Shown: positions 42,665 to 50,196 of the stretch, piece after piece
Position numbering within the stretch: the stretch's first letter is position 1
How the letters are laid out: every line of letters begins with the position of its first letter
Origin: a virus
DNA: 52,924 bases
Reading direction: 5' to 3' (one strand)
IMG/VR virus record: IMGVR_UViG_3300002136_000057
Span: 1 to 52,924 of that record
Position numbers and translations under genes: made by a program
The notes under the pieces: generated by a model
The model's input: only the letters and a program-made list of their open reading frames with translations
What the model was told of the DNA's origin: nothing
Databases searched by the model: none

Positions 42665-43008
42665 AGATCGACTAGCCCTTGCACTGATCTATTTTGTTTA
42701 ATTGTTTCATAATCGACAGCATATTTGCGAGATGCAAACACATACACACCTATTAGTTCTTTGGTAAATTCATCAATGTCTGTAATAGTAAAAGGGATAT
42801 TGTTGTCGTCTAATATTACTGCATGAATTGGATACACACAAGATAGCGTATGGCAAAAATTAATTAGTTCTTGTGTTACTGTAAACTTATGTCCGTGAGT
42901 ATAATGTACAAGATTTTCTTTGTACTGTGCAAGAAAAATACGCTTTTGATTATTTTGTGTTTCTAGAAAGTTAGAAAATTCTAATGCTTTAGCTAAACGT
43001 TCGTCCAT
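42661..43008 (-). CDS. Small conserved-type phage protein (115 aa)
   Basis: A mainly helical protein beginning MDERLAKALEFSNFLETQNNQK, of a kind seen as a conserved hypothetical in T4-like marine phages. No catalytic motif. It is the first gene downstream of a consensus sigma70 promoter and probably begins the long minus-strand transcript. GAGGAG ahead of ATG is a strong ribosome-binding site. Confidence 0.7.
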   Translation of the reverse strand: MDERLAKALEFSNFLETQNNQKRIFLAQYKENLVHYTHGHKFTVTQELINFCHTLSCVYPIHAVILDDNNIPFTITDIDEFTKELIGVYVFASRKYAVDYETIKQNRSVQGLVDL

Positions 43009-43030
43009 CGGTAACTCCTCATATAGTACT

Positions 43031-43059
43031 AGTATATACTATAATTTAAAGCCTGTCAA
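43031..43059 (-). promoter_or_regulatory. Sigma70 promoter heading the minus-strand island block
   Basis: Minus strand: TTGACA (43059-43054), 17-base spacer, TATACT (43036-43031). The predicted start near 43025 leaves a short leader with GAGGAG before ATG 43008. It precedes about 21 kb of co-directional overlapping genes. Confidence 0.85.
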
Positions 43060-43065
43060 GTAAAA

Positions 43066-43971
43066 TTAGAAAGTATTTGTTGCACCAGTTGCAATAGTAG
43101 GAGCATCTACTTGCACATTTGTACCGGTTGGACGAATATAACTTAATGCACTAGTTAATGTACCCTGAACATTTTCGTCAACTGCCGGTCCGGTACCAGT
43201 TTGGTCGCCAACGTCATTATCTTGATACTGCATACGGATTTGAACACCGTTGGTGATTGCACTTGCAAAGATTTTATAACGATTTTCTGAGTATGGATTT
43301 GCACCGTTACGATTCATAATTTCTACTTCTCCAGCTAAATCATAATACCCACTACTATTAGTAATTGTACCGTTTGCTCCTGATTTGGTAACATCAATAT
43401 GATTCATAGTAATAGTACCCGGATCCATCATTGTACGCCAGTCTACAGTTTTTGCTTCGCTACCTGTATAAGATAAAGTCGACGTAAATGTAAGTTTGCC
43501 GCCTGCATTAAAAAATGCCTTTGCAGCATTTGCACTGGCCCAGGTATATGTAACATCATGTGTCTGTGTACCGTTCCAGTTAGTTTTTGTTGCACTTCTA
43601 GCAGATACTGTAGTAAATTGTCCTGCGCCTAGTGAAAACCTATTACCTCCATCTTTAATAAAGTTAACTACAGTTTCAAGTGCATCATGTATTGTTTTTG
43701 TAATACCAGTATCAGTGTTTACAGTAGCAAGTGCAGGGTCTGGTGCTGCACCAACTTGGTGCGTATATGCTTTATCTGCATCTGCTTTAAGTGCGTTCCA
43801 TGCTGCGGCTGTAACTTTATCTCCTGGGTTAACTGTCGGGGCAGTTATTGCTTGATTATATCCAGCTGCTCCTGCACCAGTTCCAGTAGGAGTTCCCATA
43901 ACAAGATTAATACCCGATCTCAATGTGGTATATTCTGCTTCGCCAATGTTTTGACCTACTGTTACTGCCAT
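43066..43971 (-). CDS. Putative virion structural protein
   Basis: The 301-residue protein is rich in Gly, Ala, Thr, Ser and Asn with beta-strand repeats, which is usual for virion proteins. It has no cysteine. The N-terminus has a GQNIGEAEYTTLRSGIN segment and a helical AAAWNALKADADKAY part. It has a consensus TATAAATA late promoter and AGAGGAA site. Location next to tail-fibre genes suggests a tail-associated role. Exact identity unknown. Confidence 0.65.
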   Translation of the reverse strand: MAVTVGQNIGEAEYTTLRSGINLVMGTPTGTGAGAAGYNQAITAPTVNPGDKVTAAAWNALKADADKAYTHQVGAAPDPALATVNTDTGITKTIHDALETVVNFIKDGGNRFSLGAGQFTTVSARSATKTNWNGTQTHDVTYTWASANAAKAFFNAGGKLTFTSTLSYTGSEAKTVDWRTMMDPGTITMNHIDVTKSGANGTITNSSGYYDLAGEVEIMNRNGANPYSENRYKIFASAITNGVQIRMQYQDNDVGDQTGTGPAVDENVQGTLTSALSYIRPTGTNVQVDAPTIATGATNTF

Positions 43972-43997
43972 GCTTATTCCTCTTTAACTATGTACTT

Positions 43998-44005
43998 TAT
44001 TTATA
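43998..44005 (-). promoter_or_regulatory. Consensus T4 late promoter motif (TATAAATA)
   Basis: Minus-strand TATAAATA (44005-43998). The TAA stop of the upstream fibre gene lies inside the motif. It lies 26 bases before the ATG at 43971. Confidence 0.75.
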
Positions 44006-45512
44006 CTTTTAAAACGCACTCGACTAGCTTCTCCGATTCAGCTGCGTTTGATTCCAGAGCAATACCTACTAGAGCAGTCGTTGCTAGTGTTGTACATACG
44101 CCGTCTGCCATTGCATAAACTGCTTGACCTTTTTTAACAGCACCTTTAACACGCACAGGAAGACGACCTTTTAGACCAATATATTGTCCTTCGCTATCGC
44201 TGTTCATCATGTATGCCGGATCTGTTGATACTACACCAATACAATGATCACTTGCTTTTGCAGGTTCTACATCGTGGTCTTCGCAAGCACATACTGCTAC
44301 TGCGGTACCTGGTGCTAGTTCTTCTGCTGTTGTATATTTTTCTGCCAAGTCGGCATAACGAGCACTTGTTGCTGTACCTTGAAATAATACAGCATTTAAG
44401 TTACCTGAGCCATCACGCACTGCAACACTGCTACTAGTGCCTGTACCAATGGTGTCAACTGACCCAATTCTTGCAGTGCCTCCAACTATAAGGGCACTTG
44501 CTTTTTCTGAAATTCCGTAAATATTTGTTGCATATACTGCTGCAAACTTATTACTGCTATCGCCTAAAGTTACTGACTCAACTGCTGTTCCGGCAGCATT
44601 AAGGCCTGGTTTAACTACGCCGGGCTTAAACGTAATAACATTTTTAGTTGCTCCGCCGCTTTGTTTAGTTCTAAAACGGATTTCATCGCCTTGTGAATTA
44701 GCAATAACACCTTGATTGTCATTTTCAATGTAGATTTTAAGATCTAACCCTGCACCGATTGCAATACCAGCATCAGTTTGGAAGTTTGTAATCTCTGTAA
44801 ACACACTAGGCGATCCTGGTGTAGCAGTGACATAATTAGATGCTGACAATCCTCCTAATTTTTCAGAATTAGTAGCAGTACCGTGGAATCGTTGTGTTCC
44901 GCTTGTAACACCAGCTGTTGCATTAAGGGTATTTTTAAGGGTTACTCCGGCACGTACAACATCAAATCCTGATATAGCATTTTCAGCATCAGCACTATCA
45001 ATTGTAAATTCTACAGGACTAATAATAAACATTACTTCGTCGTTTACTGTTGCTGCAATAATACTCTTACTAACTGCAAGGGTATCTCGTACTGTTCTAC
45101 TTTGCATTTGTGTAATGCCGGAACCAGCGTCCTGCGGACCAATTAATACAAAGTCTGCACCGTTGTATGAATATAGCTGTTCATTAACAGTATCCCACCA
45201 AAAGTCTCCAGTCGCTAAACCTGCAGGAGCAGTAGCACTAATTTCTGCACCGCCCGTTGTACGCCATTTAGTACCGTCATTGAACTTTAATTTGCTGTTT
45301 GCAGTGTCAAACCAAACTTGACCTGTAATTGCCCTCGGTGGCTGATTGGCACCTGCAAAGTTTTCTAGCAAGAATACAAAGTTTTCGTTTTGTATTTCAC
45401 CGTAACCTGCATAGTTTTTACCAACTAGCTTGATATCAGTTGTTTGATCCAACGTACCATCTTGTACGATTGTTAACTGATTTGTATTGTATTTGTTAAT
45501 TGTATACGCCAT
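44001..45512 (-). CDS. Tail fibre-like protein
   Basis: The 503-residue protein opens with a module shared with the next two upstream genes (GYGE..ENF..LLENFA, GQVWFDTANSKLKFNDGTKW). The middle is beta-rich. The C-terminal 130 residues (ADLAEKYT, PGTAVAVC, GVVSTDPAYMMN, LPVRVKGAVKKGQAVY, VGIALES) resemble a small-barrel domain often found at ends of phage fibres. It likely contacts host or partner fibres. A late promoter and AAGGGG site precede it. Three cysteines in the C-terminal part may bind metal. Confidence 0.75.
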   Translation of the reverse strand: MAYTINKYNTNQLTIVQDGTLDQTTDIKLVGKNYAGYGEIQNENFVFLLENFAGANQPPRAITGQVWFDTANSKLKFNDGTKWRTTGGAEISATAPAGLATGDFWWDTVNEQLYSYNGADFVLIGPQDAGSGITQMQSRTVRDTLAVSKSIIAATVNDEVMFIISPVEFTIDSADAENAISGFDVVRAGVTLKNTLNATAGVTSGTQRFHGTATNSEKLGGLSASNYVTATPGSPSVFTEITNFQTDAGIAIGAGLDLKIYIENDNQGVIANSQGDEIRFRTKQSGGATKNVITFKPGVVKPGLNAAGTAVESVTLGDSSNKFAAVYATNIYGISEKASALIVGGTARIGSVDTIGTGTSSSVAVRDGSGNLNAVLFQGTATSARYADLAEKYTTAEELAPGTAVAVCACEDHDVEPAKASDHCIGVVSTDPAYMMNSDSEGQYIGLKGRLPVRVKGAVKKGQAVYAMADGVCTTLATTALVGIALESNAAESEKLVECVLKV

Positions 45513-45536
45513 ATTTAAATAACCCCTTGCTGTTAG

Positions 45537-45544
45537 TATTTATC
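45537..45544 (-). promoter_or_regulatory. Late promoter motif (GATAAATA)
   Basis: Minus-strand GATAAATA (45544-45537), 24 bases before ATG 45512, with AAGGGG between. Confidence 0.7.
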
Positions 45545-45549
45545 GCAAG

Positions 45550-47442
45550 TTAAGGATAAACGCTTGTGCTGGTCCACAACCAGGTAGCGCCCGTAACTGT
45601 AAATGTCATTGTGTATCGTGTCGGAGATAAAACTACCGTACCCGATGCTGGATTTGCTGCTGCAATGTCTTGTATCACTGATTCGTTTTGTGTGCCCGCA
45701 CTGTCAACTGCAATAGTAGATTTTTGTAATACTCCAGTACCGTTTGTTGTAACTGTTACGTTAATACCCGTAACAGTTGCACCGGCATAACTGGTGCAAT
45801 GAATCTTGGCAACAGTGCCTTCTCTTGCCGAAGAAGCAGAACTAATACTTTCTAATATGTTTCTAACATCAGTAATTGGACCGTTACCAGTCCCTGCTGC
45901 ATTTGGACTAGTTAACCCAGTAATGTCTAGAGAAAATGCAACCGGTACAGTAGCAACTGCTGTATCAACATATGCTTTAGTTGTTGCATCTGCTGGAGAT
46001 GTAGGTGTTGCTAATCCTGTAATTCTTTGACTATTAATCGTAATAACACCGGTAGAACTAATATTAAGCGCACTTGGAGAAGTAATACTACCCAAATCAA
46101 CATTACCTGTTACACTTAAACTTCCTAACGTACCTATACTAGTCAACCCGTTAGCTGTAGCAACAGTGTCGCCTAATTTTATTTTAGAAAGTACCTGTGT
46201 GTTTTCAATTCTATATTCTTTACTAGCAACTAAATCTACGTTTTGATTAAATGTCCAATTTCCTGTTGATTCTACCCAATTAATTGTTTTATCTGTTGCA
46301 CCCTTTAGAGTAATGCCGCCTTGGTTTGCAGTTGTATCAGTAGGAGTATCAACTTTTCCTAATTCAATATTAGAGTCTTCTACAGTCATTGTTGCAGTAT
46401 TAACTGTGGTAGTTGTTCCTTCAATAATTAAATCGCCGCCTACTGTAAGGTTTCCTGTAAAGTTACCGTCGCCTGTAACGTCAAGTGCAACTGATGGTGT
46501 ATCTTGATATATACCTATTCGTTGTGTACTTGTATCAAGTGTAAATGCTTCAATATAGTCACTACCTACTGGAACTCTAATTGAAAAATCATAATTTAGC
46601 TGTTTAAGTTCGATTGATGTTGTAGTTCCGCTGTCTATTGTTTTAAATGCAGCATATTGTGTATCACCGTACCCAACAATTAATCCATTGTCGCCTTTAA
46701 CAAATAAAGCACCTTCCATTTCTTGGTCGACTACTGCGTTTAATCCGTCTCGCTCATTAGTTCTTACAAAGTCAGAAGTTGCATATGCTGTGCCTTCTGC
46801 ATCAATCAATGCTTCAGCACTAGCGGCAGTACCTTGCCATTTAAAATCTGATACAACTGTAGGATTAAATCCTATTTTTATTATACGGTTGGCAGCATAC
46901 GGAAGTATAACATAGTCTGCTGCCGGAGTAAATTCAAATCTACTGTATATTCCAGCAAGTACGCCGCCGATATACAATGCTAGTACAGTTCTAATCTGAG
47001 TACTAGTATCAACCATTGTGACTGCTTCAACGCCTGTTTTGCCCTGCGCTGCATTATATTGCGGACCTACTAATACTAAATCAGTGCCATCCCAAAAATA
47101 TAGTTTATTTTCAGCATTATCAATCCACAGATCACCTGATACAAGATTAGTAGGCTGTGTGCTACTTACTGTTGGAGATCCTGCTGTTTTAAAAGTAACG
47201 CCATCATAAATTTTTAATCTATTTTCACTATTATCATACCACAATTGTCCCTTTAACGGATTACTCGGAGCACTAGTTGATGCAAAGTTTTCGATTATTT
47301 TAACAAAATTTTCATTAAACGCTTCTCCAAAACCTTTATAATTACGACCTACTAATGTAATATCTGTAGATGTTATGTCAATTATACCATCGGTAAGTTC
47401 TACTAACAGTTCGCCATTTGTTTTGTTTATTTTATAGCTCAT
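45550..47442 (-). CDS. Tail fibre-like structural protein
   Basis: The 630-residue protein has the shared N-terminal module (GFGEAFNENFVKIIENFAS, GQLWYDNSENRLKIYDG) in two units, a long beta-rich shaft (GNFTGNLTVGGDL, TVEDSNIELG) and a region with TKAYVDTAVA, a segment seen in fibre proteins. The C-terminal beta domain ends with WLWTSTSVYP. Tail fibre or whisker role is likely. It overlaps the upstream fibre gene by four bases (ATGA), suggesting co-expression. Confidence 0.75.
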   Translation of the reverse strand: MSYKINKTNGELLVELTDGIIDITSTDITLVGRNYKGFGEAFNENFVKIIENFASTSAPSNPLKGQLWYDNSENRLKIYDGVTFKTAGSPTVSSTQPTNLVSGDLWIDNAENKLYFWDGTDLVLVGPQYNAAQGKTGVEAVTMVDTSTQIRTVLALYIGGVLAGIYSRFEFTPAADYVILPYAANRIIKIGFNPTVVSDFKWQGTAASAEALIDAEGTAYATSDFVRTNERDGLNAVVDQEMEGALFVKGDNGLIVGYGDTQYAAFKTIDSGTTTSIELKQLNYDFSIRVPVGSDYIEAFTLDTSTQRIGIYQDTPSVALDVTGDGNFTGNLTVGGDLIIEGTTTTVNTATMTVEDSNIELGKVDTPTDTTANQGGITLKGATDKTINWVESTGNWTFNQNVDLVASKEYRIENTQVLSKIKLGDTVATANGLTSIGTLGSLSVTGNVDLGSITSPSALNISSTGVITINSQRITGLATPTSPADATTKAYVDTAVATVPVAFSLDITGLTSPNAAGTGNGPITDVRNILESISSASSAREGTVAKIHCTSYAGATVTGINVTVTTNGTGVLQKSTIAVDSAGTQNESVIQDIAAANPASGTVVLSPTRYTMTFTVTGATWLWTSTSVYP

Positions 47443-49547
47443 GCTATGACTCCCGTAAAGATAATATAATTAATAGTTTGGAATGGGTTCATAATGTCAA
47501 TCGGTGCTCCTACTGTACTAAACGAACTTCCAGTTGGGATAAGAACATCGCCACTGTTTGGCAGACGTTGTGCAAGGTCTTCGACTCCAGTTTGTAGGGT
47601 CGAACCCTGAACCCCTGTTGGTAACTCGCCGCGGCCGTCTACTTCTCTATGTACATAAAACTGTTGACCGCCGGACGATTTTAAATCATGTTGGTGTTCT
47701 GGTAGATTTTCTAAGCCTATTTCTGCTGCAGAAAGACCGTCAACTGCACCCACTACGCTTGCATTTGACCCTCTGTTTCTAATGTCTGGGTCGCTAACTG
47801 ACGGAGCAGTTCCGCCCATAAATAAGTTACCTAGAGGAAATCTGCCTCTAAGGTCTGGAAGTGCAAATTGTCCAGAAGTAGGTGTTGGTCCGTAAGTAAG
47901 ATCAATTAAAGCAAAAAGCTCCTGGTAATAGCCGCGACTTAATTCTTGACCGTTACAAAACTTCCAACCAGCTGGTTCAGCAAGGCCTGCATACGGCATA
48001 ATACTACCAATAGGAGTTAGCCCTGCTATACCAGCAAATATCGTAGCTCTTGATATTTTCTTTAAACCTTGGCTTGCACCGCTAGTTCTATTAATTATAA
48101 ATTCATCACTTGACAGACTACCGCCTTGGGCAGATTCTTTAGCACTGATAAGTGTATTTTTTATTGTTAAATTAAAAGATTTTACGCCGCCACCAGTTTG
48201 TCCGTCAAAAACATTTTCTACAGTCTCAACATCGCCTTGGAATCTAAATGTTGATGCTGATGTGAGTTTATCTGCACTACCGGATTTACCAGTAACACTA
48301 CCGCTCACCGTTCCTTCTAATGTACCTATAAATGTAGTTGCATATATCTTACGCCATCTCAAATCACTTCTACCAATACTTCTGGTGTTGTTAAGGTCTG
48401 GTAGTATTAAGTCACTTGCTGCGGTATCAACTACTAGGTCGTTGTTACCCAGTGTTATACCTTTTTGTACTTTGATTGACTCTCCAACATTTAGATTTTT
48501 AGCAACACCGAGACCACCTTTAACAACTAATGCACCATTACTAATTGTAGTGCTTTCTGTAACATTATTTGTTGTAATAATTCCACTAGTTTTAACATTA
48601 CCAGTAACATCTAACGCTTCGTCAGGTGCTTCATTGTTAATACCAACTCTTAAATTCGAATCAATTCTTAAAACAGTCTTACTATCTCCAGCATTTCTAA
48701 CTCTAAAGTCAATATTTGAACCTTCGATGTTGTGCTGTACAACCCCTGCACTACCTTCAATACCTATGTTAAGCTCTGCGTTAATGCCGTATGCAATACC
48801 GCTGTTGTTTTGAACATTAAGCGGAAATGTTGTTGTTGATTCTACATCGCCTCTTAGAAAGTTAGCTGCAGGAATTGCTAAGTTACTAACAATTAAACTT
48901 TCTGCCTTTTCAGCAGTACCGTAGAATTTAACATCGTTAATTCCGTCGCCATTTGTGTCTCGATTGGCTAAGTTAATTCCCGGACGTATTTGTACGCCAC
49001 TAAATCCAGTAATTGTTGATTTAGCTGTAAATGTATCAAACGCAATAATAGCAACAACGGTTGCACGTACTTGTACTTCAATAACTGTATATTCTACGTT
49101 ATCTTGTCCGATTATCGTGCTAGGCAAGATTCCAGTTGTTAATCCTTGGCTAAAACTTGGTCCAACTAAAATCCATGTGGAACCTGTAAACATATACAAT
49201 TGCTGATTATCAGTATCGGCCCATAAATCGCCAGTTAATGCCGATACAGCATCTGGTTCAGTAGCACTCTTTTTAAGTCCACTAGCTGACACCCAAACTG
49301 TACCGTCGTAAATTAATAATTGAGATGTAGTATTATTATACCACAGTTGTCCTTCAATAGCATTAGTAGGTTCAGTCGGTCCTGCAAAATGTTCTAATAA
49401 ATGTAGTAAGTCTTCTGCAATGGCCGCACCGTAACCAGTACTATTTCTACCTGGTAATTTTATACTTGTAGTTGTATTGATTGTTTGATCTTCAACTACA
49501 ATTGGATCTTTATCAGCACTATCAGTAAATTGTATTGTATATGCCAT
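47439..49547 (-). CDS. Short tail-fibre-like protein with collar domain
   Basis: The 702-residue protein shares the N-terminal module with its neighbours (GYGAAIAEDLLHLLEHFAG, GQLWYNNTTSQLLIYDGT). From about 516 it has a phage tail collar domain (GSIMPYAG, PAGWKFCNGQ, LPDLRGRFPLG), then an HQH pair near 618-620 and MNPFQTINYII at the end, as in T4 gp12-like receptor-binding short fibres, whose HxH residues bind metal. It probably binds the host surface. GGGGAA precedes the ATG. Confidence 0.85.
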   Translation of the reverse strand: MAYTIQFTDSADKDPIVVEDQTINTTTSIKLPGRNSTGYGAAIAEDLLHLLEHFAGPTEPTNAIEGQLWYNNTTSQLLIYDGTVWVSASGLKKSATEPDAVSALTGDLWADTDNQQLYMFTGSTWILVGPSFSQGLTTGILPSTIIGQDNVEYTVIEVQVRATVVAIIAFDTFTAKSTITGFSGVQIRPGINLANRDTNGDGINDVKFYGTAEKAESLIVSNLAIPAANFLRGDVESTTTFPLNVQNNSGIAYGINAELNIGIEGSAGVVQHNIEGSNIDFRVRNAGDSKTVLRIDSNLRVGINNEAPDEALDVTGNVKTSGIITTNNVTESTTISNGALVVKGGLGVAKNLNVGESIKVQKGITLGNNDLVVDTAASDLILPDLNNTRSIGRSDLRWRKIYATTFIGTLEGTVSGSVTGKSGSADKLTSASTFRFQGDVETVENVFDGQTGGGVKSFNLTIKNTLISAKESAQGGSLSSDEFIINRTSGASQGLKKISRATIFAGIAGLTPIGSIMPYAGLAEPAGWKFCNGQELSRGYYQELFALIDLTYGPTPTSGQFALPDLRGRFPLGNLFMGGTAPSVSDPDIRNRGSNASVVGAVDGLSAAEIGLENLPEHQHDLKSSGGQQFYVHREVDGRGELPTGVQGSTLQTGVEDLAQRLPNSGDVLIPTGSSFSTVGAPIDIMNPFQTINYIIFTGVIA

Positions 49548-49551
49548 CTAA

Positions 49552-50166
49552 TTATTCCCCGTTAAAGCCAGTTAAACTTTGTACTCTAACTGTATAATCA
49601 ATTTGAATTAACCTATTAAGCGACTTCTGCACAGGATGAAAAATAACATGTGTTAACAGTCTACCCGCTCCGTCTGCACTGTATGCTCTTAGTCCCAGTT
49701 CGTCAAAAACATACAAACTATCTGCACTTGTTGCAGTATCAAAAGCATCTTGTCCGTTAGGTTCACTATAATCTAATAAACATGTTACTAAAATATCAGT
49801 ATAGTTTGTACCACTTACGTGACGTGTTTCTATCTTGTTACGAGCAGGGTCAAGATTGTTTACACTTCTATCATCTACTACTTTAGTAAATGTTTCGTTG
49901 TACAAACTAGCATTTGTGCCTGTGCTGTTTGGTGTCAAGTAAGTAATAATACCTGTTGGGTCAACACTAGTGCCACCGTTTCCAAACCCCATTTGATAAA
50001 TCCAACCTGTACCGGCATTGCCTAAACTTTCTGCAAGGCTAATACTCATATTTTCATAATGAATAGCGTTGCGTTTGTCTACAATAACCTCTCCAGTCTC
50101 TGGATTGTGTATTTTAATGTGTCCTTGAAGTAACACACCACTTTGTTCATTTAATTTATCTGTCAT
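49552..50166 (-). CDS. Putative virion/baseplate-associated protein
   Basis: I choose ATG 50166 because the frame extends to 50253 only within the upstream gene and AGGATG precedes 50166 (204 residues). It has GQHIK-type strands and a GWIYQMGFGNGG segment, and no cysteine beyond a single one. Such proteins occur among tail structural genes of T4-like marine phages. A late promoter overlaps the upstream stop. Exact role unknown. Confidence 0.68.
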   Translation of the reverse strand: MTDKLNEQSGVLLQGHIKIHNPETGEVIVDKRNAIHYENMSISLAESLGNAGTGWIYQMGFGNGGTSVDPTGIITYLTPNSTGTNASLYNETFTKVVDDRSVNNLDPARNKIETRHVSGTNYTDILVTCLLDYSEPNGQDAFDTATSADSLYVFDELGLRAYSADGAGRLLTHVIFHPVQKSLNRLIQIDYTVRVQSLTGFNGE

Positions 50167-50188
50167 TTGTTTTACATCCTGCTTATTG

Positions 50189-50196
50189 TATTTATC
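50189..50196 (-). promoter_or_regulatory. Late promoter motif (GATAAATA)
   Basis: Minus-strand GATAAATA (50196-50189). The TAA stop of the upstream gene lies inside it. It is 22 bases before ATG 50166. Confidence 0.7.

Noticed and set aside
43021-43042. Palindrome-like TATAGTACTAGTATA as operator
   Set aside because: It overlaps the -10 box and AT-rich context; imperfect symmetry could be chance, so I report only the promoter.
48262-48813. 183-codon plus-strand frame opposite the collar-domain fibre
   Set aside because: Shadow of the fibre gene; no ribosome-binding site or recognisable motif.
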